Shown here piece after piece: positions 15,293 through 24,800 of a stretch of DNA of 64,000 nt. The position numbers and the translations under genes are program-made. Every line of letters starts with the position of its first letter. Positions within the stretch are counted from its first letter, which is position 1. The notes beneath the pieces were generated by a model. The model saw only the letters and a list, made by a program, of their open reading frames with translations. It searched no databases and was not told where the DNA came from. Source of the DNA: an uncultured Bacteroides sp. (GTDB lineage: Bacteria; Bacteroidota; Bacteroidia; Bacteroidales; Bacteroidaceae); contig CALULP010000008.1 in the NCBI GenBank assembly GCA_944321495.1, forward strand, positions 1 to 64,000. Reading direction: 5' to 3'.

Positions 15293-16306
15293 ATGAAACG
15301 GAAACATACCCTTATCATCCCCCTGCTGGCCCTGCTGGCCATACACTTCGCCGCCTGCGGCAACAGCAAGAACCACCGGACGGCAACGGACGGGACGCCC
15401 GCCGAGACCCGCGCCGACGTCCATGTACCCGCCTTCAATGCCGACAGCGCCTACCAATACGTCAAGGCGCAGTGCGACTTCGGGCCGCGCGTGCCCAACA
15501 CGCAGGCACACCGCGACTGCGGCGAATACCTCTTCCAGAAACTGCGGCAGTTCGGCGCCCGGATGTACGACCAGCACGCCGACGTCATTGCCTATGACAA
15601 CACCGTATTGAAGGCACGCAACATCATCGCCTCCTTCAACCCCGACAACCGCCGGCGCGTGCTGCTCTGCGCCCACTGGGACAGCCGCCCCTACGCCGAC
15701 GAGGAAGAGGACGAGGCCGAACAACGGAAACCCATCCTGGGCGCCAACGACGGTGCCAGCGGCGTGGGCATCCTGCTGGAAGTGGCCCGGCAACTGCAGC
15801 AGCAAGCCCCGACAATAGGCATCGACATCGTGCTGTTTGACGCCGAAGACTACGGCACCCCCTACTTCTACCAAGGCAACTACAAGCCCGACACCTGGTG
15901 CCTGGGCTCGCAATACTGGGGGCGTGTACCCCACGTGGGCAACTACAACGCCCGCTTCGGCATCCTGCTCGACATGGTGGGAGGCCGGGGCGCCACGTTC
16001 TACTACGAGGGATTCTCGCAGCGCACGGCAGGCAAGTACGTCAAGAAGATTTGGGACGCCGCCCATCGCATAGGTTTCGGCAGCTACTTCCCCCGCCTCA
16101 AAGGCTCGGAAGTAACGGACGACCACCTGTATGTGTACCAGCTGCGCAAAATCCCCTGCGTGGACATCATCAACTACGACCCCAACGCCTCGAGCGGCTT
16201 CGGCGACTTCTGGCACACCCATGACGACAACATGGACATCATCGACCGCGCCACCCTGCAAGCCGTGGGGCAGACGGTGCTGGAGGTCATCTATAACGAA
16301 CAATAA
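15293..16306 (+). CDS. M28-family glutaminyl cyclase-like lipoprotein
   Basis: A 337-aa zinc-dependent M28-fold enzyme resembling bacterial/animal-type glutaminyl-peptide cyclotransferases, which form N-terminal pyroglutamate on exported proteins. A signal peptide ends at lipobox FAAC (Cys near 19). Zinc and active-site segments are HWDSRPYAD near 127, GANDGASG near 150, FDAEDYG near 183 and HTHDD near 307. In Bacteroidetes many Sec-exported proteins start with Gln after signal cleavage, which suits this role. An aminopeptidase activity cannot be excluded. The ATG at 15293 directly precedes the signal peptide. Confidence 0.85.
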   Translation: MKRKHTLIIPLLALLAIHFAACGNSKNHRTATDGTPAETRADVHVPAFNADSAYQYVKAQCDFGPRVPNTQAHRDCGEYLFQKLRQFGARMYDQHADVIAYDNTVLKARNIIASFNPDNRRRVLLCAHWDSRPYADEEEDEAEQRKPILGANDGASGVGILLEVARQLQQQAPTIGIDIVLFDAEDYGTPYFYQGNYKPDTWCLGSQYWGRVPHVGNYNARFGILLDMVGGRGATFYYEGFSQRTAGKYVKKIWDAAHRIGFGSYFPRLKGSEVTDDHLYVYQLRKIPCVDIINYDPNASSGFGDFWHTHDDNMDIIDRATLQAVGQTVLEVIYNEQ

Positions 16307-16397
16307 CGGCAAAATGAAGAATCGGACAAAATGAAGAATTGCATAGATTCAGATACGGGATTCTTCATCCTTCATGATTAATCCTTCATTAAATATT

Positions 16398-16826
16398 ATG
16401 AGCATCAACGAACTACAAGACGAAGTAATCGCCGAATTCAGTGACCTGGACGACTGGATGGACCGCTACCAGCTCCTGATAGACCTGGGCAGCGAACAGT
16501 CCCCTTTGGACGAGAAGTACAAAACCGACCAGAACCTCATCGAGGGATGCCAAAGCCGCGTGTGGCTGCAGGCCGACGACGTGGACGGCAAAGTAATCTT
16601 CCAGGCCGAAAGCGACGCACTGATTGTGAAAGGCATCATCGCACTGCTTATCAAGGTATTGTCCGGGCACACGCCGGACGAAATCATCAACGCCGACCTC
16701 TACTTCATCGACCGCATCGGGCTGAAAGAACACCTCTCGCCCACCCGCAGCAACGGCCTGCTGGCCATGGTGAAACAGATACGGATGTACGCGCTGGCCT
16801 TTAAGGCAAAAGAGGGGAATCCGTAA
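16398..16826 (+). CDS. sufE: SufE-family sulfur acceptor
   Basis: A 142-aa SufE protein that accepts persulfide sulfur from a SufS cysteine desulfurase for Fe-S cluster assembly. The active-site cysteine is in LIEGCQSRVWL near residue 50, and the conserved C-terminal LSPTRSNGLLAMVKQI is present. The ATG at 16398 is the family start; an in-frame ATG 24 bp upstream lies within repeat-like spacer. The rest of the suf operon is not in this window. Confidence 0.93.
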   Translation: MSINELQDEVIAEFSDLDDWMDRYQLLIDLGSEQSPLDEKYKTDQNLIEGCQSRVWLQADDVDGKVIFQAESDALIVKGIIALLIKVLSGHTPDEIINADLYFIDRIGLKEHLSPTRSNGLLAMVKQIRMYALAFKAKEGNP

Positions 16827-16866
16827 AAAAATCCGGGAAAAATCCATAAATCAAGGGAATACTTGC

Positions 16867-16874
16867 TACCTTTG
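16867..16874 (+). promoter_or_regulatory. Promoter -7 box of cysE
   Basis: TACCTTTG, 28 bp before the cysE start codon at 16902. An AAGGA-type ribosome binding site lies between. Confidence 0.6.
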
Positions 16875-16901
16875 CAATTTGTAACACAAGGATATCGGAG
16901 A

Positions 16902-17834
16902 ATGAGTCCCTTCAATTTTACCCACATCTTGATACAGGCAGTCGACGAGCTTTCGGAAAGCGAGTCTTACAAAGGATTGTTCCACCAACACACGGACGGC
17001 AACCCGCTGCCTTCGGCAAAAGCATTGCGCGACATCGTGGAACTGGCTCGCGCCATCATCTTTCCCGGCTATTTCGGGAACTCCACAGTAAACAGCCACA
17101 CGGTGAAATACCACATCGGGGTCAACGTAGAAGAACTGTACGACCTGCTTACCGGACAAATCCTGGCAGGCCTGTGCTTTGCCGACGGCTGCGGCTGCGA
17201 CGGCCACCAACCCGGCAACCGCCGCGAAGAAGCCTCGCTGCTTGCCGCACGCTTCATAGGCAGCCTGCCCGCCATGCGCCGCACCCTGGCCACCGATGTC
17301 GAAGCGGCCTACAACGGCGACCCTGCCGCCCATTCATTCGGCGAGGTCATCTGCTGCTATCCCGCCATACGAGCCATCAGCAACTACCGCATCGCCCACG
17401 AACTGCTGCGGCTGGGCGTACCCCTCATTCCCCGCATCATCACCGAAATGGCACACAGCGAAACGGGCATTGACATCCATCCCGGCGCCCAGATAGGCAG
17501 CCACTTCACCATAGACCACGGCACGGGCGTGGTCATCGGCGAGACGTGCATCATCGGTAACAACGTGAAACTGTACCAGGGCGTCACCCTCGGCGCCAAG
17601 AGCTTTCCGCTTGATGCCGACGGGAAACCCATCAAAGGCATACCGCGCCACCCCATTCTGGAAGACGACGTGATTGTGTACAGCAACGCCACCATCCTGG
17701 GACGCATCACCGTGGGCCGCGGAGCCGTGGTAGGCGGCAACATCTGGGTGACCAAAGACGTGCCTCCCGGCACCCGGATTGTGCAGGGCGGACGGAAAGA
17801 AGTACCCCCGCAATCACCCTCCAGCGAATCGTAA
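16902..17834 (+). CDS. cysE: Serine O-acetyltransferase
   Basis: Makes O-acetylserine from serine and acetyl-CoA, the first step of cysteine synthesis. The 310-aa protein has an N-terminal helical domain and a C-terminal left-handed beta-helix. The latter starts at TGIDIHPGAQIGSHFTIDHGTGVVIGE near residue 188, with the catalytic histidines of this family, and ends with VVGGNIWVTKDVPPGT. It is longer than E. coli CysE (273 aa) because of the N-terminal region, as in other Bacteroidetes. The start at 16902 follows the promoter; the upstream ATG at 16863 precedes the predicted transcription start. Confidence 0.93.
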   Translation: MSPFNFTHILIQAVDELSESESYKGLFHQHTDGNPLPSAKALRDIVELARAIIFPGYFGNSTVNSHTVKYHIGVNVEELYDLLTGQILAGLCFADGCGCDGHQPGNRREEASLLAARFIGSLPAMRRTLATDVEAAYNGDPAAHSFGEVICCYPAIRAISNYRIAHELLRLGVPLIPRIITEMAHSETGIDIHPGAQIGSHFTIDHGTGVVIGETCIIGNNVKLYQGVTLGAKSFPLDADGKPIKGIPRHPILEDDVIVYSNATILGRITVGRGAVVGGNIWVTKDVPPGTRIVQGGRKEVPPQSPSSES

Positions 17835-17864
17835 CGTAAAAGACAGCTATTTATAGAAGAATAC

Positions 17865-19334
17865 ATGAGCGAACAACCTTCTTTTGAAATGATTGCCAAG
17901 ACTTTCCAAGGACTGGAAGAAGTACTGGCACAGGAGCTTACCTCATTGGGAGCCAACGACATCCAAATAGGGCGGCGCATGGTGTCTTTCACCGGTGACA
18001 AGGCCATGCTGTATCGCGCCAATTTCTGCCTGCGCACAGCCATCCGCATTCTGAAACCCATCAAGCACTTTACGGCACAGGATGCCGACGAAGTGTATGA
18101 AGCCGTCAAAGCCATCCGGTGGGAAGACTATCTGGACAGCGACAAGTCATTTGCCGTAGATGCCGTGGTGTTCAGCGAAGACTTCCGCCACAGCAAATTC
18201 GTGTCCTACCGGGTAAAAGATGCCATTGCCGACTACTTCCGCGAAAAGACAGGCAAGCGCCCCAGTGTACGCCTGAATAATCCGGACGTGCTGCTCAACA
18301 TCCATATCGCACAGACCGACTGCACCTTGTCGCTCGACAGCAGCGGCGAATCCCTGCACCGTCGCGGCTACCGCCAGGAGGCCGTAGAGGCGCCCCTTAA
18401 CGAAGTGCTTGCCGCCGGCATGATCCTGCTGACGGGATGGCACGGCGAGTGCGACCTGATTGACCCCATGTGCGGCTCGGGCACCATTCCCATCGAGGCA
18501 GCGCTCATTGCCCGGAACATCGCCCCGGGAGTATTCCGCAAAGGTTACGCTTTCGAACAGTGGAACGACTTCGATGCCGCCCTTTTCGAGTCCATCTACA
18601 ACGACGACAGCCAAGAACGGGAATTCACCCACAAGATATATGGCTACGACAACAGCCCGAAGGCCAACGAAATAGCCACGCACAACGTCAAAGCCGCAGG
18701 CGTAACCAAAGACGTGGTGCTGAAACTTCAACCCTTCCAACAATTCGAGCAGCCTGAAGAAAAATCCATCATCATCACCAACCCGCCCTATGGCGAACGC
18801 ATCTCTGCCGACGACCTGCTGGGATTGTACGGGATGATTGGCGAACGCCTGAAACACGCTTTCAGCGGCAACACCGCCTGGATTCTGTCGTACCGCGACG
18901 AATGCTTCGACCAGATAGGCCTGAAAGCCAGCCAACGGATTCCATTGTACAACGGCGCGTTGGAATGCGAGTTCCGCGAATACGAAATATTCAAGGGCAC
19001 ATACAAAGGATTCCGCGAAGACGGCGAAAAGCTCGACAAACGGGAGTGGAGACCCGCGCGCCGCGAAGAACGCCGTCCAAGAAAGGACTACGGTTTCCGG
19101 GGAAAGAAAGACAACGAACGCCGCCCCCGCAGGGAGGAAGATGACGAACGCCGCCCGAAGAACGGATTCCGCAAAGACGCCAAACCGTTCCGCGAACACC
19201 GGCCCGACCACGGCAGCCGCCGCCCCTACGGCAGCGACCGTTCCCGCCGCGAAGAACGCCGCCCCCGTTCGGGTGAATCGTATCCCGAACGCAAGCGACG
19301 CGAAGCACGCGAAGGAAAACTAAAAAAACAATAA
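17865..19334 (+). CDS. THUMP-domain RNA methyltransferase with Arg-rich tail
   Basis: A 489-aa methyltransferase of the RlmL/RlmK N-terminal type, which modifies guanine N2 in 23S rRNA or tRNA. A THUMP domain occupies about residues 45-160, followed by a Rossmann methyltransferase with the SAM loop DPMCGSGTIPIEAA near 200 and catalytic NPPYGER near 306. The last ~105 residues are a disordered tail rich in Arg, Glu and Gly (repeated REERRPR, RRPK, RRPYG), probably an RNA-binding extension added to the usual ~380-aa core. The exact substrate is not deducible. Confidence 0.88.
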   Translation: MSEQPSFEMIAKTFQGLEEVLAQELTSLGANDIQIGRRMVSFTGDKAMLYRANFCLRTAIRILKPIKHFTAQDADEVYEAVKAIRWEDYLDSDKSFAVDAVVFSEDFRHSKFVSYRVKDAIADYFREKTGKRPSVRLNNPDVLLNIHIAQTDCTLSLDSSGESLHRRGYRQEAVEAPLNEVLAAGMILLTGWHGECDLIDPMCGSGTIPIEAALIARNIAPGVFRKGYAFEQWNDFDAALFESIYNDDSQEREFTHKIYGYDNSPKANEIATHNVKAAGVTKDVVLKLQPFQQFEQPEEKSIIITNPPYGERISADDLLGLYGMIGERLKHAFSGNTAWILSYRDECFDQIGLKASQRIPLYNGALECEFREYEIFKGTYKGFREDGEKLDKREWRPARREERRPRKDYGFRGKKDNERRPRREEDDERRPKNGFRKDAKPFREHRPDHGSRRPYGSDRSRREERRPRSGESYPERKRREAREGKLKKQ

Positions 19335-19342
19335 CGATAACA

Positions 19343-21604
19343 ATGCATGATATGATAAAGAAACTGTCCCGCGGCCTGCTCACTACCCTCCTGGCAGCCG
19401 CCTTATACCCGATGAACACCATGGCACAAGCCCCCGCAACCGACCCGTCCCTCAAGATGCCCACGCTGGAAGACCTCATTCCCGGCGGCGAGACCTACCG
19501 CTACACCGAGAACCTCTACGGCGTGCAGTGGTGGGGCGACCGGTGCATCAAACCGGAAATAGACTCCCTCTTTGCCATCAACCCCAAGAACGGACAGGAA
19601 ACGCTGCTCACTACCCGCGCCAAGGTGAACGAGGTGCTGCGCTCGCTCATCACCCCGACCGACAGCCAGGCGCAAAGCAGGGATGAAGTCATGCACTTCT
19701 ACAACACGGAGTTCCCTTGGGCGGACAAGCCTTACATGCTCATCAAAGGCGCAAAGAGATACATTGTTTACGACTTCGAGAAGAATGAGTTCGTCACCGC
19801 CTATCCCCAGGCCGCAAAGGCCGGAGGCATCAACATTGACTTCGCACCCCAAAGCGGGCACATGGCCTATACCGTCAAGAACAACCTCTATGTGGACAAC
19901 AAACAGGTGACCAATGAACCGGAAGGCATAGTTTGCGGGCAGTCGGTACACCGCAACGAGTTCGGCATCACGAAAGGAACGTTCTGGAGCCCGAAAGGCA
20001 CGCTCTTGGCTTTCTACCGCATGAACGAGTCGATGGTAACGCCCTATCCGCTGGTGGACATCACACAACGCATTGCCGTGACCGACCCCATCCGCTACCC
20101 CATGGCAGGCATGTTGAGCCACAAGGTACAAGTGGGCATCTACAACCCCGCCACAGAGGAAACGCTCTACCTGAAGACAGGCGACAACACCGACCGCTAC
20201 TTCACCAACATCAGCTGGGCACCGGACGAACAAAGCCTCTACCTCATTGAGCTGAACCGCGACCAGAACCACGCCAAGCTCTGCCAATACAGCGCAACGA
20301 CCGGCGAACTGGTGCAGGTGCTTTACGAAGAGACGCACGACAAGTACGTGGAACCGCAACAGCCCATCACCTTCCTGCCCTGGGACGACACGAAGTTCAT
20401 CTACCAAAGCCAGCGCGACGGCTACAACCACCTCTACCTGTTCGACCTCAACAAGAAGAAATACCCGGAAACTTATCCGGCCGAAGCAGGAGGGGCATAC
20501 ACCGCCTACTACATGCACACGCAACTTACCCAAGGCCCGTGGCTCGTGCAAGGCATCCTGGGTTTCAACGCCAAGAAGAAGGAGGTAATCATCACCTCCA
20601 CCAAGGAATCTCCCCTGCAAAGCAACCTCTATAAGGTCCGGGTAAGGGACGGCAAGCTAACCCCGTTGGACAACGGACAAGGTGTGCACAACGCGCAGCT
20701 CTCTGCCTCGGGCACCTACGTGATAGACAACTGGTCCAGCCCCCGGGTGCCGCGCAACATAGACATCCGCTCCACCGCCAACGGCAAAGAGACGACCTGC
20801 CTGTTCACTGCCGAAGACCCCTTCAAGGGACTGGTGATGCCCACCGTGGAAACCGGTACGCTGAAAGCCGCCGACGGCAAGACCGACCTGTACTGGCGCA
20901 TGCTGAAACCTGCCGATTTCGACCCGGCGAAGAAATATCCCGTCATCGTCTACGTCTACGGCGGGCCTCACGCCCAAATGATTACCGCCAACTGGATGTA
21001 CACCGCCAGGGGTTGGGACCTCTACATGGCCAACCGGGGCTACATCCTCTTTACCCTCGACAACCGGGGCAGCGCCAACCGCGGACTGGAGTTTGAGAAC
21101 TGCACCTTCCGCCACCTGGGCATCGAGGAAGGCAAAGACCAGGTAAAAGGCGTGGAATACCTCAAATCGTTGCCCTACGTGGATGCACAGCGCATCGGCG
21201 TGCACGGCTGGAGTTTCGGCGGACACATGACCACGGCACTGATGCTGCGCTACCCCGACGTGTTCAAAGCGGGCGTGGCAGGCGGACCGGTCATCGACTG
21301 GGCGTTCTACGAAGTGATGTACGGCGAACGCTACATGGACACCCCGCAGCAGAACCCCGAAGGCTACCGCGAGACCAACCTGCGCAACCTGGCGCCGCAG
21401 CTGAAAGGTCACCTGCTCCTCATCCACGACGACTACGACCACACTTGCGTGCCCCAACACACGCTGTCGTTCATCAAGGCCTGCGTGGACGCCCGCACCT
21501 ATCCTGACCTGTTCATCTACCCCACGCACGACCACAACGTGCTGGGACGCGACCGCGTGCATCTGCACGAAAAAATCACGCGCTACTTCGAGGACTACCT
21601 GTAA
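19343..21604 (+). CDS. Dipeptidyl peptidase IV, S9B family
   Basis: A 753-aa secreted serine peptidase that removes X-Pro/X-Ala dipeptides from peptide N-termini. A signal peptide is followed by a beta-propeller (about 60-500, including FPWADKPYMLIKG and TFWSPKGTLLAFYRMNES) and an alpha/beta-hydrolase domain. Catalytic residues: Ser in GWSFGGH near 624, Asp in HDDYDHTCV near 696, His in THDHNVLG near 729. It starts 8 bp after the methyltransferase gene and may share its transcript; a strong terminator follows. The second ATG at 19352 is an alternative start. Confidence 0.93.
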   Translation: MHDMIKKLSRGLLTTLLAAALYPMNTMAQAPATDPSLKMPTLEDLIPGGETYRYTENLYGVQWWGDRCIKPEIDSLFAINPKNGQETLLTTRAKVNEVLRSLITPTDSQAQSRDEVMHFYNTEFPWADKPYMLIKGAKRYIVYDFEKNEFVTAYPQAAKAGGINIDFAPQSGHMAYTVKNNLYVDNKQVTNEPEGIVCGQSVHRNEFGITKGTFWSPKGTLLAFYRMNESMVTPYPLVDITQRIAVTDPIRYPMAGMLSHKVQVGIYNPATEETLYLKTGDNTDRYFTNISWAPDEQSLYLIELNRDQNHAKLCQYSATTGELVQVLYEETHDKYVEPQQPITFLPWDDTKFIYQSQRDGYNHLYLFDLNKKKYPETYPAEAGGAYTAYYMHTQLTQGPWLVQGILGFNAKKKEVIITSTKESPLQSNLYKVRVRDGKLTPLDNGQGVHNAQLSASGTYVIDNWSSPRVPRNIDIRSTANGKETTCLFTAEDPFKGLVMPTVETGTLKAADGKTDLYWRMLKPADFDPAKKYPVIVYVYGGPHAQMITANWMYTARGWDLYMANRGYILFTLDNRGSANRGLEFENCTFRHLGIEEGKDQVKGVEYLKSLPYVDAQRIGVHGWSFGGHMTTALMLRYPDVFKAGVAGGPVIDWAFYEVMYGERYMDTPQQNPEGYRETNLRNLAPQLKGHLLLIHDDYDHTCVPQHTLSFIKACVDARTYPDLFIYPTHDHNVLGRDRVHLHEKITRYFEDYL

Positions 21605-21611
21605 AACAAGA

Positions 21612-21655
21612 ATACAAGAAGCGGGTGTGCCGGAACGCACACCCGCTTCTTGTAT
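21612..21655. terminator. Bidirectional terminator
   Basis: ACAAGAAGCGGGTGTGC (21614-21630) and its reverse complement (21637-21653) form a perfect 17-bp stem around CGGAAC. It lies between the convergent peptidase and toxin genes and could serve both. Confidence 0.8.
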
Positions 21656-21667
21656 CTTCGGCAATCG

Positions 21668-21988
21668 TTATCGGGCCATGTTGCCGGCCTGCGCGCAAGG
21701 CTCGCGGCGGGTGTCCCAGAGGGCAGCGATACGGAGGGTCTCTCCTTTCACGTAGTACACCATTTTACAATTCCGGTGAACAACCACGCTATGGTATTCA
21801 GTATCCAGTCCTTGCAACAAAGGTTCCTTAGGTCCCATCGCCGGATTCAGAGCGATAAGGTTTTCCCATTGGGCGACGTTTGCTTCAAACTTCCGCACGG
21901 CTTTCTTGCCGAATTCATGAGCAATATACCGGATTATATTCTGGAAGTCTTTCTTTGCTCCGTCGGACCACTCTATATTCCTTTTCAT
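21668..21988 (-). CDS. RelE/ParE-family toxin
   Basis: A 106-aa protein of the RelE/ParE fold: KRNIEWSDGAKKDFQNIIRYI at the start, then a helix pair, and YHSVVVHRNCKMVYYVKGETLRIAALWDTRREP at the end, typical of ParE-like toxins (gyrase poisons) and some RelE mRNA interferases. The start codon overlaps the antitoxin stop (ATGA, 21985-21988), the usual translational coupling of such pairs. Which target it hits cannot be read from sequence. Confidence 0.85.
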   Translation of the reverse strand: MKRNIEWSDGAKKDFQNIIRYIAHEFGKKAVRKFEANVAQWENLIALNPAMGPKEPLLQGLDTEYHSVVVHRNCKMVYYVKGETLRIAALWDTRREPCAQAGNMAR

Positions 21989-22242
21989 AACGACTCAATG
22001 TATTCCTGCATTTCACGATGCACTTCTTCTGAAGAATATGTTCTGCCCGCTGCAAAATCTTCTTCCGAACGACGTATCCGTTCGTATATTTCCTCCACTG
22101 TATAAGGCGCGAGGCATTGTTCTTTTTCGTGCGCCTCGGCGTCGTCCAGCAGTTTCTCGGCCAGCCAGCGTTCGTTGTCGCTGCCCAGCGAGAGCGACTT
22201 CAAAAAGTCGTAAAGGGCGTCCATCGAAATAGTAGCTTTCAT
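21985..22242 (-). CDS. Antitoxin of the ParE-like pair
   Basis: An 85-aa acidic, largely helical protein upstream of and overlapping the toxin gene. No recognisable DNA-binding motif is obvious; the C-terminal half (PYTVEEIYERIRRSEEDFAAG) resembles the toxin-wrapping helices of small Bacteroidetes antitoxins. The call rests mainly on gene order, size and the 4-bp overlap. It has its own promoter box at 22275-22282. Confidence 0.7.
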   Translation of the reverse strand: MKATISMDALYDFLKSLSLGSDNERWLAEKLLDDAEAHEKEQCLAPYTVEEIYERIRRSEEDFAAGRTYSSEEVHREMQEYIESL

Positions 22243-22274
22243 GTCTGTTCCTCCCGGTGATAGGTTTCTACCTG

Positions 22275-22282
22275 CAAAGATA
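22275..22282 (-). promoter_or_regulatory. Promoter -7 box of the toxin-antitoxin operon
   Basis: CAAAGATA (TATCTTTG on the minus strand), 33 bp before the antitoxin start codon. Confidence 0.55.
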
Positions 22283-22374
22283 CGAAAAACGTCCTTATTT
22301 GCTGCTCTTTTCCCCTATTATTCGTATCTTCGCACCGTTGTCGCCAACCGGGCGCCACATCCCCGTATTCTTGG

Positions 22375-22420
22375 CGTAGTATCGCTACCGACCAAGCGAT
22401 ACTACGCTACCGCGGTAGCG
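22375..22420. repeat. GGTAGCG palindromic element, copy B
   Basis: CGTAGTATCGCT (22375-22386) and AGCGATACTACG (22395-22406) form a perfect 12-bp hairpin. It runs directly into the 16-bp palindrome CGCTACCGCGGTAGCG (22405-22420), identical to that at 4031-4046. Degenerate GGTAGCG/GGCGCC repeats continue to about 22460. It lies between the toxin-antitoxin promoter and purD. Confidence 0.75.
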
Positions 22421-22496
22421 ATACGGTGCCACCACGGTAGCGGTACGGCGCCACCAGGCAGCTGATTCATAACCCATTACATAACACTGCAACAGC

Positions 22497-23771
22497 ATGA
22501 AAATTTTACTCTTAGGTTCGGGCGGCCGCGAAAGCGCCTTGGCATGGAAGATTGCCAAAAGCCCCCTTGTAAGCCAGTTCTTCATCGCCCCCGGCAACCC
22601 CGGCACCATCTTTACGGGCATCAACGTCAACATCAAGCCCACCGACTTCGAAGCCGTGCGCCGCGTGGCACTGGTCAACGACATCGACATGATTGTCGTA
22701 GGCCCCGAAGACCCGTTGGTGCAGGGCATTGCCGACTACCTGCAGGCCGACCCCGAGACGCGCCACATCTGCGTCATCGGCCCCTCGAAGGCAGGCGCGC
22801 AGCTGGAGGGCAGCAAGGACTTTGCCAAGCACTTCATGATGCGCCACGGCATCCCCACCGCCCGTTACAAGAGCGTCACCGCCGACACGTTGGACGAGGG
22901 ACTCGCCTTCCTCGAAACCCTGCCCGCCCCCTACGTGCTGAAGGCCGACGGGCTGTGCGCAGGCAAAGGCGTGCTCATCGTCCCCACGCTGGACGAAGCC
23001 AAGCGTGAACTGCGCGAAATGCTGGGCGGCATGTTCGGCCAGGCCAGCGCCACGGTAGTCATCGAAGAGTTCCTGAGCGGCATCGAATGCTCCGTCTTCG
23101 TGCTGACCGACGGCGAGCACTACAAAGTACTCCCCGTGGCCAAGGACTACAAGCGCATCGGCGAAGGCGACAAAGGTCTGAACACCGGCGGCATGGGCAG
23201 CGTAAGCCCCGTACCCTTTGCCGACGACGCGTTCATGGAGAAAGTGCGCACTCGCATCATCGAGCCCACCATCAACGGTCTGCGGGCGGAAGGCATCACC
23301 TACAAAGGCTTCATCTTCCTGGGGCTCATCAACGTGGGCGGCGACCCGATGGTCATCGAATACAACGTCCGCATGGGCGACCCCGAAACCGAAAGCGTGA
23401 TGCTGCGCATAGAGAGCGACCTGGTGGAACTGCTGGAAGGCGTGCGCGACGGCAACCTCGACACCAAGGAACTGAAGGAAGACCCCCGCGCGGCTGCCTG
23501 CGTGATGCTGGTGAGCGGCGGATATCCCGGAGCCTACGAGAAGCTGAAGCCTATCAGCGGACTCGACCTTGCCACCGCCACGGACAGCATCCTGTTCCAC
23601 GCCGGCACCACCATGACGGACAACGGGCTGGTGACCAACGGCGGACGCGTCATGGCCGTATGCTCGTATGGCGACACCAAGGAGGAAGCCCTGGCCAAGA
23701 GCTACCGCACAGCCGAGCTGGTGCAGTTTGAGGGGAAATACTTCCGCCGCGACATCGGCTTCGACCTGTAA
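22497..23771 (+). CDS. purD: Phosphoribosylamine-glycine ligase
   Basis: ATP-grasp enzyme of purine synthesis, joining glycine to phosphoribosylamine to give GAR. The 424-aa length is standard. The N-terminus [19 protein letters not shown], the [20 protein letters not shown] segment near residue 97, the ATP-binding [14 protein letters not shown] near 149 and [10 protein letters not shown] near 229 are all family signatures. It is first in a run of four tightly spaced plus-strand genes. Confidence 0.97.
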   Translation: MKILLLGSGGRESALAWKIAKSPLVSQFFIAPGNPGTIFTGINVNIKPTDFEAVRRVALVNDIDMIVVGPEDPLVQGIADYLQADPETRHICVIGPSKAGAQLEGSKDFAKHFMMRHGIPTARYKSVTADTLDEGLAFLETLPAPYVLKADGLCAGKGVLIVPTLDEAKRELREMLGGMFGQASATVVIEEFLSGIECSVFVLTDGEHYKVLPVAKDYKRIGEGDKGLNTGGMGSVSPVPFADDAFMEKVRTRIIEPTINGLRAEGITYKGFIFLGLINVGGDPMVIEYNVRMGDPETESVMLRIESDLVELLEGVRDGNLDTKELKEDPRAAACVMLVSGGYPGAYEKLKPISGLDLATATDSILFHAGTTMTDNGLVTNGGRVMAVCSYGDTKEEALAKSYRTAELVQFEGKYFRRDIGFDL

Positions 23772-23792
23772 CCCCGCCCCGTCCCCGCACGT

Positions 23793-24800
23793 ATGAGAAG
23801 CCACAATTTCCAGAGCCGCGTCACCACAGGGCGCCTTACCCTGCCGGCAGCCTTGTTCCTGTCGGCAGCATGCTGGCTGGCAAGCGCCCTGCTGTTGCCC
23901 GCAGGGCAGCCGGAAGCTGTCCCCGCAACCGGATTGTGGCAAAGCCTGGGGACAGACGGCTGGCCGGCATGGCTCTCGCAGGCGCTCAGCTTCCTGCTGC
24001 ACGGAGTGGCAGGCTGGATGCTGATAGGGCTGAACAACACATTTGCCATCATCCGCATGAGGGCCTCGGTGCAGACCGCATTCTACCTGCTGTTTGTGGC
24101 TGCCTGTCCCTTGGCACACTGGCTCCACGCCGGCAACGCAGGCACCATAGCCGCCTTGGCAGCCCTCTACTTCCTGTTCGACAGCTACCAGCGCAAACAG
24201 CCCGAAGGGAGGCTGTTCCACGCTTTTGCCCTGCTGGGACTGGGAAGTCTGGCCGTGCCCCAGCTGCTGGGACTGGTCCCGGTGTTCTGGATAGGCGCCT
24301 ACAACTTCCGCGCACTGCGGTTCAAAAGTTTCTGCGCCTCGCTGCTGGGCGTATGCCTGCCCTACTGGTTCCTGCTGGGACACGCTTATTTCCACGGACA
24401 GATGGAACTGTTCTGCCTGCCCTTCCGCGAGCTGGCGCACATCGAGCCGTGGGCTCCCGATTACCGTCCGGACACGCTGGCCGTGCTGGGCTACCTGTTC
24501 GTGCTGTACGTTGCGGCCTCCGGCCATTGCCTTGCCACCGGCTTCGAGGACAAGATACGCACCCGCAGTTACCTGCACTTCCTCATCTTGCTCAACTTCT
24601 GCCTGTTCACTTTCATCGCCTGGCAACCCGGTCCGGGCACCGGATTGTTCCCCCTGCTCTTGGCAGGCAACGCATTCCTGGCCGGACACCTGTTTGCCCT
24701 CACCTCGAGCCGCGCCTCCAACCTGTTCTTCATCGCGATGCTGGCGCTGCTGTTCCTCTTATTCGGTTTCAACGTATGGACGCACTGGCAGATTCCCTGA
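23793..24800 (+). CDS. Multi-pass membrane protein of unknown function
   Basis: A 335-aa protein with about eight to nine hydrophobic segments and short loops. No catalytic motif is recognised, and I cannot place it in a functional family. Its place between purD (21 bp upstream) and a DedA gene (overlapping by 25 bp) is all the context offers. An inner-membrane location is the only safe inference. Confidence 0.75.
   Translation: MRSHNFQSRVTTGRLTLPAALFLSAACWLASALLLPAGQPEAVPATGLWQSLGTDGWPAWLSQALSFLLHGVAGWMLIGLNNTFAIIRMRASVQTAFYLLFVAACPLAHWLHAGNAGTIAALAALYFLFDSYQRKQPEGRLFHAFALLGLGSLAVPQLLGLVPVFWIGAYNFRALRFKSFCASLLGVCLPYWFLLGHAYFHGQMELFCLPFRELAHIEPWAPDYRPDTLAVLGYLFVLYVAASGHCLATGFEDKIRTRSYLHFLILLNFCLFTFIAWQPGPGTGLFPLLLAGNAFLAGHLFALTSSRASNLFFIAMLALLFLLFGFNVWTHWQIP

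Noticed and set aside
14237..16312. Long minus-strand open frame opposite the LD-carboxypeptidase and M28 genes
   Set aside because: Both plus-strand genes carry intact catalytic motifs; the antisense translation has none.
16314..16397. Terminator built from ATGAAGAAT/ATTCTTCAT repeats before sufE
   Set aside because: Similar GAAGAAT/ATTCTTC simple repeats recur at 55157-55270; there is no consistent stem plus T-run, so it is treated as low-complexity spacer.
22512..24689. Long minus-strand open frame opposite purD and the membrane protein gene
   Set aside because: Antisense to purD, which has every family motif; no recognisable protein features.
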